Shown here one piece after another: positions 1 to 17,800 of a DNA stretch of 64,000 bases. A program made the position numbers and the translations under genes. The stretch's first letter is position 1. Each line of letters begins with the position of its first letter. Under the pieces are notes generated by a model. It was not told where the DNA came from. It made no database searches and was given only the letters and a program-made list of their open reading frames with translations. The stretch covers positions 19,896,033 to 19,960,032 of the forward strand of contig NC_135170.1 in assembly GCF_041146795.1 (NCBI RefSeq), given 5' to 3'. The DNA comes from Maylandia zebra. Its lineage: Eukaryota > Chordata > Actinopteri > Cichliformes > Cichlidae.

Positions 1-865
1 GCTGAATACTCCAGATCTACAACCTACAAATTTCTGCTTGTATAGAGGTGCTCACACGCGCTGATAATCAGTTAATCAAATACAAGTTGATTAGTAACAC
101 CTGGCTGCTACTTGTCCCCTTGATCCCTATTGAAGTAGTAAAGGTGTACTTAGTTTTCCAGAGGATCGCACAGAGTCCTATGAAAACCTTTTTAAAATGC
201 CTGCATATATTTTATGGTAAATGGGATTTTTAAGATGCCCTGGCATAACTGCTTGTTTTGGCATCTAGAATACAAACATATAATCTGCAGTCATTACATG
301 CATGTGTGAAAAGTGTCAAAGAATTGAAAGTAAATGGTTTAATTGTATCCTATTCGGTTGTAAAACACGATTAACTGTGTGCAAACTTCAAAGTCTGGCC
401 TCTAAAACATTAAGTAACTCCAGTAATGATTTCCTTATGATGTTAAAACAGCATAACCTGTAAGCACTTGCAAGCCTTGCTCCACAGAGGGTAGGCAACT
501 CTCCCAGTAGATGTAATTTTATACACCCGTCTCTTTTTGTAAATGGTGTGCAGCGATGCAGGGAAAAGGTCAATTAAAAGAAAGCAGGATTATTGTTAAT
601 AACATCTAAACATGTTATTTAGAATACAATCCAACAGCTAACTATCAATTACATCAAGTGTATATATGATTAGCAGCAGAGGTGTACAGAGGAACACTCG
701 ACAGATATTTCTGGGGAAATAATACTTCAAGTCGAGTTCCCCTCATGTGGTGAGAACAGAAAATAACAAGAAGTCTATTTAACTGTAGCTACACTCTGCT
801 TATAAAGATCTATGCCCACTCAGGAAATGATCAGTGTTAGTGTAATGCCTCAGGGCCATAATCAC
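1..865. other. sumo2 intron 2 (partial), no feature seen
   Basis: AT-rich sequence downstream of the sumo2 exon-2 donor. Neither the rest of the SUMO2 coding sequence nor any other exon or recognisable transposon is visible here. Confidence 0.6.
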
Positions 866-2929
866 CTGTCTCTCGCAGTAGGCCTTCATGAGTTTGATGA
901 GCGGTGTGTGTCTTTTGATCTTGAACTGCACTACAGATCCATCCTGACCCGCTACCTTCAGGTTTATGTGTTCATTGTTTTCTGTCTTCACTGATTCCTG
1001 AGGGATAGAAGCACAGATAGAAACACAGTGAAGGAACAAAAGAAATGACTTTGACTAACCAGAACAACACAGTAGTTACAGGTTTGCAGGGGGAAAGCTC
1101 TGCACGGTATTTTCTGTTATTATTACATGCGTAATTTCAGTCCCTTTAGTGCCTCCGGTGGCCTTTTAATTTTGCAGTAGCGTGATGAAATAATGAATTC
1201 AGACTTAAACAGCTCACCAGGTGGCTAGGGAAGGATATTGGCAAGAGCTTATTAATATCCATGACATTATCAGTTGTGCTAATTCTTTATTGATTCTTGA
1301 TCAATTTTCTTTGGGAGGAAAAAAGCAGGCAAATGTCAGTATCAACCCAGCCGTGTCATTATCGCCAAAACAGAGTAGGAAAAGACTGAGCAGCACAAAA
1401 GCAGCACTGCTATGAGTTTGACTTCACTTTCGCAATGTGTAACTGCCAGAAAGATATGTCAGCATCCATAAAAGGAAGGTTGATGAGCCCAAAGGTGTAA
1501 AATTCCCAGGACTTTTGCGAATTTGCATATTTTGAAATTGTTTAGATATACAGTGCTGTGCAAAAGTGTTGAACCACCACTCATTTCTTAGATTTTGTTA
1601 GGATAATGGCAAATAGTTGCAGCAATTTATTGAAACATGCAAACATACTTGAGAATACAGTATGAGCTTGAAAATTAATGTTTGATATGACCAGACTTTA
1701 TTGTTCCAACACAGCCTGAACTCTCCAAGGAGAGCCTTCTTGTAATTTCTTTAAGTAGTCTGAGCAGTTCTCCAAGGTTCTTGAAGGACATTCAAAGCTC
1801 GTCTTTGGATGTTGACTGCTTTTTGGTCTTATCTCCTTCAACATGATGCAACACTATTTCAATAATGGTGAGGTCCAGGTTCTGGGGAGACCAATCCATC
1901 ACTGACATTGTGTCCCACTGTTTTTTTTTGGTTTTTTTTAATCCAAGGTGTGCTTTTACTGCACTGGCAGTGTAGTAAAAGCACTTACTGTGCTCGAAAA
2001 TGAGCCTTTTGCCAATCAGATGCTTGCCAGATGATATTACACGATGGATCAAAATCGGTACTTTTCTGTGTTTCCATCAGCTGTGACAAGATCCCCAACA
2101 CCATTGGCTGAAATGCAGACCGAAACCATGACAGAGCCTCCACTGTGTTTGACAGATGGATGTAGACACTCACTGCTGTATCGCTCTCTTGACTTCCTCT
2201 GTACATATAGATAATTTAAACCCAAAAAATTATAAATCTCAACTCATCACTCCAGTTCTTGTCTAATTTTGATACCTCAGCCTTTTCTCCTCATGTTCCT
2301 CTTCCTTGAAAATGGCTTCTTGACAGCCATTTCTGATGAGGCTTCAGAGGACAGTACATGGATCATCTGAATGTCCAGGTGCATGCCTCAGGTCCTGTGT
2401 CAGGTCTTTGCCGAATTTTTCCCATTTCTTATGGGCATGAATTTCAGATGCTGATCATCTGTTCATCTTAAAGTCTATAATCTTTTTTGTCCTCCACTTG
2501 TCCAATTTCCTAAAATTTAAGGACACACTGCACACAGTCCTGAGATATGCTAGGTCTCTCTTTGGGAATCACTTTGTTGGTGCAAAAATACAATTTAAGC
2601 CTTTTGTGGCATAAAAAAGTCAGTTAAAGAAATGTGTTTTCTAAATAGGAAAAAACACGAAAGACCTGGAAAACTTGCTTATAACCACTGAGTAGGCAAA
2701 ACAGAGAGTACTGAGGGATGGCTCAAGACTTTTGCACAATACTGTATACAAACTATTTCTCAGATTTAAACAAAATTTAAATCTTAAGTCCCCCCTTTTC
2801 GCTTCGCCTGCAGACCGAGATCACCACAGTGATGATTCATAGAGTTTCAGTGGCACCAACAGATTTTCACCGGTACACTCTCCCACAGTGGCACAAGCCA
2901 TTCACACATGGAAGCACGCAAAAACACAC

Positions 2930-2997
<68 letters not shown>

Positions 2998-3281
2998 GCG
3001 AAATGAGGCATGCAGTGGGGATGACACCAGCTGGTTGGCTGTGTGTTATCAAGCAGAAAGAGGTCCGCGCGCCATTGGATGCGCGTTCACAAACCTTCCG
3101 GTCTATCAAAGTAGGTACAGCTAGTAGTTGAATTTCAGCTTGTAACTTTGCAAAAAGGCACAGCGGAACATGCGGAAATGACCGTATTTTTACACACGCA
3201 TGTGTCAAAAAAAATCAAGCGGAGTAAACTGGCATTTCAATCCACTGTGAAGACACTCACCTTTGGTTTTTCATCAGCCAT
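866..3281 (-). CDS. sumo2: SUMO2 small ubiquitin-like modifier, first two coding exons (partial)
   Basis: SUMO2 is conjugated to lysines of nuclear target proteins by the SAE1/UBA2-UBC9 cascade. Two coding exons are visible: 3261-3281 (MADEKPK, then GTGAGT) and 866-997 (44 codons, CTCAG acceptor, donor GTGATT). Together they give the first 51 of about 95 residues. The MADEKPK start and the ENNEH spelling fit SUMO2 rather than SUMO3. The VKTE consensus around K11, used for poly-SUMO chains in this family, is kept, as is the QFKIKRH strand that binds SUMO-interacting motifs. Residue 41 reads Ile (HTPLIKLM) where Ser is usual. The remaining exons, with the C-terminal di-glycine, must lie beyond position 1, because I could not find them in 1-865. 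The gene is head-to-head with nup85. Confidence 0.95.
1551..2744 (-). mobile_element. Degenerate Tc1/mariner-like transposon in sumo2 intron 1
   Basis: The element is bounded by TA dinucleotides (1549-1550 and 2745-2746) and imperfect inverted ends: CAGTGCTGTGCAAAAGT on the left and, read from the other end, CAGTATTGTGCAAAAGT. On the minus strand, broken reading frames near 1792-2206 keep a recognisable DDE-transposase C-terminus (a degraded [12 protein letters not shown] motif followed by a KNKR-like basic stretch). No intact ORF remains. Related relics occur at 32103-32625 and, in the same left-end orientation, at about 44833-45400. Confidence 0.8.
2935..2995. repeat. (CA)n microsatellite
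   Basis: About 30 uninterrupted CA units in sumo2 intron 1, some 270 bp downstream of the exon-1 donor. Confidence 0.97.
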
Positions 3282-3322
3282 GGTCACTCTTTTGGCGCTT
3301 CTCTACACTGCCACACAAAGAA

Positions 3323-3346
3323 CACGAGTACGCGCACGTACTCGTG
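3323..3346. promoter_or_regulatory. Perfect 10-bp inverted repeat near sumo2 start
   Basis: Arms CACGAGTACG and CGTACTCGTG are separated by CGCA, 42 nt upstream of the sumo2 ATG. It could be a protein-binding palindrome or, if inside the 5' UTR, an RNA hairpin. Function is unknown. Confidence 0.55.
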
Positions 3347-3500
3347 CCCGTTTAGTCTATTGCAACTGAACGTGCGCGGCCACGCGCCCGTGCGCGTCCA
3401 CCTCAACGAGCGTTGAGTGGACAGCGAGTAGTCACGAGGTTGAAAGCGCAGTCTGGGCAAGGGCGGGAGAGTCACAATGCGCGTTAAAGAGGCAGGCAGA

Positions 3501-3510
3501 TGCACGTGCA
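3501..3510. promoter_or_regulatory. E-box palindrome
   Basis: TGCACGTGCA contains the CACGTG core bound by bHLH-zip factors (USF, MYC/MAX). It sits in the CpG-rich part of the divergent promoter. This is a motif match only. Confidence 0.35.
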
Positions 3511-4054
3511 CGCGCACAGCGATGTTTTCCCTTTTGTTTTTAGGTTTAGAAAAGCGGTTATCTCATTAAATGCTCCTTATCGCCCTGCTGACCTCGCATG
3601 GGTGCAGCATAGTTCAGTCAGCATCACCACACATGATCCTCACTGCATGGGGAGAGCGATATGTGCACTTTTCCATTTCCTTTTTCGTTTTAACCCTTTA
3701 AATACCAGTGGCCATCTTGTTTTTTTGTTTTGCCTGATGGTGATGTGTAGGTGTACTGAACCAATGGTGGCCTTTACGAACTCAAACTGTAAGAGTACAG
3801 GGCAAAGCTGCACTGATTCTTCACAGATTCAAGTGGAGACATTAGTGGGGGTAGCATGTTCGTGGATAGCAAAAGACAAACCCAGCTTCTTAATGCTGGT
3901 AATGACCTTTCGTAGGTGAGTCCGGGCAGGCAGTTATAAGGTTAGTGATAAGCTGTGTTATCTGCATTTGTCGCGATAAATCCAAAATCCCGAGTCAAGC
4001 TCAGCCGACGGAAAAACAGGCAGGTAGACGGGCACCCCTTTCGGTGACATCTTA

Positions 4055-4064
4055 ACGCATGCGC
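4055..4064 (+). promoter_or_regulatory. NRF1-like site upstream of nup85
   Basis: ACGCATGCGC closely resembles the NRF1 palindrome GCGCATGCGC, a common element of housekeeping promoters. It lies about 130 bp upstream of the nup85 ATG. This is a motif match only. Confidence 0.45.
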
Positions 4065-4192
4065 AGCAGGTACTTTCGACTGAAAGAGCGAGGCGCGTAA
4101 GCAGTACCGGTCCACATTTGCAGTTCATGGCGTGTTTATAGCCAAAAAAGTTACCATTGTTGTCTTTTCTGTGTCGATGATATTGTTCACAT

Positions 4193-12525
<8,333 letters not shown>

Positions 12526-12591
12526 AAGTTTGACTTTGCATTTTTGTACTGTATATATTAAAGAATCATTAATCACAATGTGCTCTTTGAT

Positions 12592-12597
12592 AATAAA
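12592..12597 (+). other. nup85 poly(A) signal
   Basis: AATAAA lies 67 bp after the nup85 stop codon and is the first canonical signal downstream. Confidence 0.75.
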
Positions 12598-12687
12598 ACA
12601 CTTCATGATACTCATTGAAATCTGACCTTTTTGGAGATGGTTTGTCAAGCAAAATGACTTCAGAACATCAAACATCCATGAAGACTC

Positions 12688-12693
12688 TTTATT
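12688..12693 (-). other. Probable gga3 poly(A) signal
   Basis: On the minus strand this is AATAAA in an A-rich context, about 2.1 kb after the gga3 stop and under 100 bp from the opposing nup85 signal. It is inferred from position; shorter 3' ends are possible. Confidence 0.55.
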
Positions 12694-12697
12694 TTTT

Positions 12698-14810
12698 TCA
12701 TGCAGCAAAGAAATGACACATCATCCCTTTATATATACAGTCCTAACACTCTCCCCAAATCTACAAGTCACATTTTCACAGAAGTTGTCATACACCAAAC
12801 AGCAGGTACATTACATTAGATGCTATGTACAGTAAACACACTTCTGTACATCCAGTATGATGAATAGAGGACTATCAGAGATGGGGCGCAGTGAAGTCAA
12901 AGCGTTCAGACCCCTGAATGTTCTGAGTTCATTTTAAATGAATAAAATCATGAACTCAAGTATTCAGCGCCTTCAGTGTAGCGCTTTAAATTGTAGGTTG
13001 GTTGGTCCTTTTTATGTTGAGATGTGGGAATATGAATGGATCAAACATTGTCTGAATGTGTTTTAGAGCGCATGTAAGGTCCGAAAAAAAAGCTGAAGTC
13101 TTTGATAAAACATAATTCTTAGTCTGGGTATAAAAATATTTAAAGCTTTGAGATGGCCTGGGTTACTGTAAAACAAGAAAAACTGAAACAACCTGGATTC
13201 TGTTTTTAAATAGCTCCGCCCACGTGACAATTTGGGAAGGAAGATGGCCGTGAACCCAAAGACCACTAACAGAACCTGGTAATACCTCAGCCCAGATTAG
13301 TGAACCTGTCATATGGACGACCATCTATCAAACATGTTACAGCAGCAACACGAATGTCACTCTTCACTATCAACACTTGACAGACTGTTTGTAGTTGCCA
13401 AATTGCATTTGGTAAATCACTCTATGCACAGGTTATAGTCCACAGAGCAAGATTATCTGCTCTACCCTCTGTGAAGCAGGCCTGAAAGAAAAGTGACTTC
13501 ATCCAAATATTACAGAAGTTTGTTTAAATTTCAGCAGTTTGAGTTATTACGTTGAAATTTTGAGATAACTTAAAAAATGTAAACTTATCGATTGCAAAAC
13601 AGGCTGAGGTGGCTGCAGGACCTTTTTTGTAGCAAAGTCCAAGTTTTAAAGCCGGCAGATCTGCCAAGAGGTCTGTAGATGACAGTTCACAGATTCTTCC
13701 TATTGAATCTGATGACGGCTTAACGGGATCTCAGCGTGGATCACTAAACAAATATAAATGTATCCACATCTTCGGTGTGCAGAAAGTGAAAGGGGTCGGA
13801 GAGGACCGAGTACAGTTTCCCTCCATCCCACTGCTGCATACTGGATAATAATCTGTGTTCGTTCTGGATTCAGATTCAGGTTGGTTCAGTTCACATTTGT
13901 TGGGTTTAGCGATCCACTGTCGTACCAGGAACAGAAAATAACTACGACAGAAATACTCCCAATACTGAGCCTGGTAGGAGGAGCGTAAACATGTTTAATA
14001 ATACAAAACCAAACTATGGACAACCACTAACTGAGAATCATTTATCTTAAAAATGAAAACATGAAATAAAACCAGTGTTGGACTCCTAACTGCATTTCTG
14101 CAATTACACATTACCATCTAAGTCCTGCTGCACAACGTTTCCTTCATAACCTAGCAGAGGGCTACATTAGCAACACAATTTACTCACACATATCCAAAAT
14201 CCATCCATAGAATAATCCAAAACACACGCCCCTCTTCTCTTTCTGCAGCAATGATATCTGACTGAATCCTTCATGTCAGCCTAATCTTCAACTCTCAGGA
14301 TATATTCAAGTATAAATGTTCAGCAACACGAATAAATAGAAGCACATCTGCAGCGCAGGCTCTGCTAACTTCAAGGTTATTTTCTTTTAAAATATTTTTG
14401 TGATCAACCCAACATTTTAAGTCTCTAATGCATTATTCATTGCAGTTTCAAACCATTTCCCCTAGGGGAAAATGCATTAAAATATCTGTCAATAGCCTAT
14501 AAGCACCAAGGCCTTACATACCAGTGTCTATCTTTGCTATGTTAGCTATCTGCAAGCGCTGCATCAATCATCAATAAAACTTTTAGTGATTGCTGTTGTT
14601 ATTGCTGAGATGGACGTTGTCATCTCAGCAATAACAACGTCCAAAACATGAACTATTGTAAGGAATGTAAAGCTGAAGTGAAGAATATAACAAACGTTCC
14701 CCCTCCGGTCTCTCTGGGATGGATATGAACACACACACATGCGCACACTCACACCCCTTCATGGAGTATGAACCAGCCTGTCCCTGCTGAGCAGCCGGTC
14801 TCCACCGCTG
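12698..14810 (-). other. gga3 3' UTR and intergenic stretch
   Basis: There is no coding exon on either strand. The sequence is low-copy in appearance and lacks recognisable transposons, which fits a long 3' UTR of gga3 running down to the signal near 12688. It contains the strong hairpin at 14595-14638. Confidence 0.5.
14595..14643. repeat. Overlapping perfect inverted repeats in gga3 3' UTR
   Basis: The arms 14595-14612 (GTTGTTATTGCTGAGATG) and 14621-14638 pair perfectly over 18 bp around an 8-nt loop. A second, mutually exclusive pairing joins 14611-14620 (TGGACGTTGT) with 14634-14643 over 10 bp. In the gga3 transcript these would be alternative RNA hairpins. Confidence 0.9.
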
Positions 14811-17800
14811 CTATAGATGACCCCACATCTCTGGAGGGGGAAACTGGTCAACCTCTCCGACCTCGTTGCATGGGCGGTCTCCGAGAGTAAAAGCCAGCTT
14901 GTAGCGCAGACGCACCTTATCCTGCGAGGACAAGCAAAGAACATGCAAATTATACACACTCCCGCAGAAGGATTGGCAGCTCTGAAAATGCACTATTTGG
15001 ACAAAAGTGTTGGGCTACCTATACGTTAGAGGTACAGGAGCTTTTATGGCATCCCATTCCAAATCCATAGGCATAGATTTGCAGTTATAACAGCTTCCAC
15101 TCTTAGGGGAAGACTTTGTACAGGATTTTGGAGTATCTGTGATGTGAGACAATGATGTTGTCTGGCAATCTTTGCTCTAGTTCATCCCAAAGGTGTTCAG
15201 GGGGCAGGATTCTCCGCTGGCCAATCACCAAACAGATCCTGTATGCACTTTGTTTTGTACACTGGGGCATAGTCATGCTGGAACAGAAACTGACTTGTTG
15301 CAGTGGTCACACCCATCACAGCACCACACTGAAATTTAGAATAACCAACTTGTAAAAAAAACTGCTTAAAACACCTAAATTCAAAGATAAAACGGCGTAG
15401 TCCAACACTTTTGTCCACATAGTTTATGTATTGTTTGTATATTGTTGCCGCTGGAAGTGTTATTATGTAATCTACCTTTGCTGGATTGGCCAGCAGCATG
15501 ATCTGAGTAATGGAGGCTGGAGGTAGAATGGGGTTAAAGGGTGCCAGCTCTGTTCCCGACGGGGGCTGCAGCTTCAGCTTCATCGACTGGTGGAAGACAA
15601 AAGGAAGAGTCAACGCTGTTCGTTTACGCCTTTATTAGAGGATTCACAGTTCTTCTTTTTGTTGCTGTAAGTGGCAAAGGGACATTTTACACTATGAAGA
15701 CTGTTGAAGCCTCATATCAGCTTTGCATGAACTTAGATAAAGAGGAATGGAACTGATTATCCATCGTGAAAGATGACTTAAGGAAAGAGACTGAGCAACA
15801 GATATCACAAGTGAAAGATGAACTTAAGACATTGTGGATTAGTGAACAATTAAAGTTTCTTTCAGTTAAAATAGTCCATCCATCCATCACTTTTGCAGGG
15901 AAGCAGCAGCCTAAGCAGTGCTCATCCAGCGGAACACCAAGGCATTCCCAGGACACCAGAGAGGTGTAATCTCTTCATCATGTGCATCAAGGTCTCCAGT
16001 GCTTCCCAGTCAGACATGCCCAGAACACCTCAGCCAGGAGGTGCCCAGGAGCATCCTCGTCAAATGCTCAAACCGCCTCAATTGTCTCCTTTTGAAGCAG
16101 AAGACTAGCAGCTCTACTTTCAGTCCCTTCAGAATCATTGTACTCCTCACTCTGTCTCCAAGGGAGAGGCCAGTCACCCTTCACCCAGTCACAGAAATGA
16201 GAGAAAGCTCATTTCTGCTGCTTGTATCTGCATAATTTATTCTTTCTGTCAACATCCAAAGCTTGTGACTACAGGTGAGGGTAGAGACTAATCTGTAAAT
16301 CAGCTCAGTGTCCCCAAACAGTCTATTTGGGCGACCGTGGCTCAGGGGGTTGGGAAGCGTATCTGTAACTGGAAGGTCGCCGGTTCGATCCCCGGGCTCT
16401 CTGTCCTGGTCGTTGTGTCCTTGGGCAAGACACTTTACCCTACCGCCTACTGGTGTTGGCCAGAGGGGCAGATGGCGCGATATGGCAGCCTCGCTTCTGT
16501 CAGTCTGCCCCAGGGCAGCTGTGGCTACAACTGTAGCTGCCTCCACCAGTGTGTGAATGCGAGAGTGAATGAATAGTGGCATTGTAAAGTGCTTTGGGTG
16601 CCTTGAAAAGCGCTATATAAATCCAATCCATTATTATTATCAATCTGCAATAATGCAATACTCTGCAGTGAAGCTTGAGAAACAGACCGAGAACGCCCCT
16701 CTATGGCAAAGACATTCCCTCCATCAGCGTTCCCCCCCAGCTGGACAATGCACCCTGACACAGTGCAAAAACTGCCACGAACAAAGAGCTAAAGGCACTG
16801 ACCTGTTGCTAGTTGAGGAACTGTCTATGCACCAGTGGGTCAGAGCTATTTTAACAGCAGAAGGAAGACATTCACAACATTAGGTAGTTAGTTTTAAGAT
16901 TATTGGCTGACTGGGGTGTGTTCTTGGAAAGGTTTTAAAGCTGTGTTAAACATTTTTAGAAGGTGTTATTGGACAAGAAACATCCAATCATCCAATAACA
17001 TTTCAGCATATGAAAAATGAAGTAATCTGATAGAGCTAAACTGCCACTTTGGATTTCAATCAAACCTCTACTCATCACAAATATCTTGAATAGTACAAAA
17101 ATAATAGAAGGAATGAAAACATCCATAAAAAGTACTTTAAAGCCAAAATCAGCACTGACTTACATATGAATCCTGTGGTTGGAGGATAAGACAAAACATT
17201 TCAAGAGATCTAAAGAGAGACTTTTCCAGTCATCGCTCAGGAAATGAGTAGGTGATAGGTCACAATGTAGGAGCCAATCAAAAGCAAACACTAGGTGATG
17301 CCCACAATGAAAAAACAGATGTGTTAATGTCTTTACCTTGGGCACAGCAGCTTGTAGGACCACATTGTGAACAGGCAGAGGTGCTGTATTAAGCATCGAC
17401 ACCACCATTACCAACACGTCAGGCCGCCCAGGGGGACAGTCAGAAGCAAAGTTGAGCAGCATGCGAACGCCATCCTTGTCATATGCAGTCACAGGTAAGA
17501 CTTTACCTGAAGACACAGAGAATAGCCAGTCAAGCAGAGGCAGCCATTAACTACCCTCTCAGGTGCTGAGCCCTGTCTTTGTCTCTTACTCGGTCTGATG
17601 GCCTCCAGAGGGACGTGTACGTTGCTCAGGGAGATTTCATTGGCTCTAGCCGGGCTGCCCTGGAGTGGAGGGTGGCAAGGGGACAGAGAGCGAAACAGCG
17701 GACTTCCTGGGGCTGAGTCAAAGCTGTGAGCCTTCACATGGGACAAGGCTGGGGAGCCAGGCAAGGGTCCTTGGAGAAGAGCCGCTGAAGAGGGCGAGCC

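Larger units (their letters stand above)
3282..4192. promoter_or_regulatory. Divergent sumo2/nup85 promoter region
   Basis: The 911 bp between the two start codons must hold both 5' UTRs and promoters. The sumo2-proximal 250 bp is rich in CpG and CGCG/CACG motifs, unlike the AT-rich flanks. Inside lie a perfect inverted repeat, an E-box palindrome and an NRF1-like site, listed separately. No TATA box at a convincing distance was seen, which fits CpG-type housekeeping promoters. Transcription start sites were not determined. Confidence 0.75.

Noticed and set aside
1..865. Searched for SUMO2 exon 3 and the C-terminal di-glycine exon
   Set aside because: No matching translation on the minus strand; it must lie outside the window.
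2829..3208. Open frames of 78-113 codons over the (CA)n tract on both strands
   Set aside because: They consist largely of TH or VC repeats translated from the microsatellite.
3500..3919. 139-codon plus-strand open frame between sumo2 and nup85
   Set aside because: No recognisable domain, in the promoter region, and no splice-compatible or homologous sequence; chance ORF.
16329..16400. Possible functional tRNA gene with box A and box B
   Set aside because: The head continues into a SINE body and LINE-like tail, so it is a retroposon promoter rather than a tRNA.
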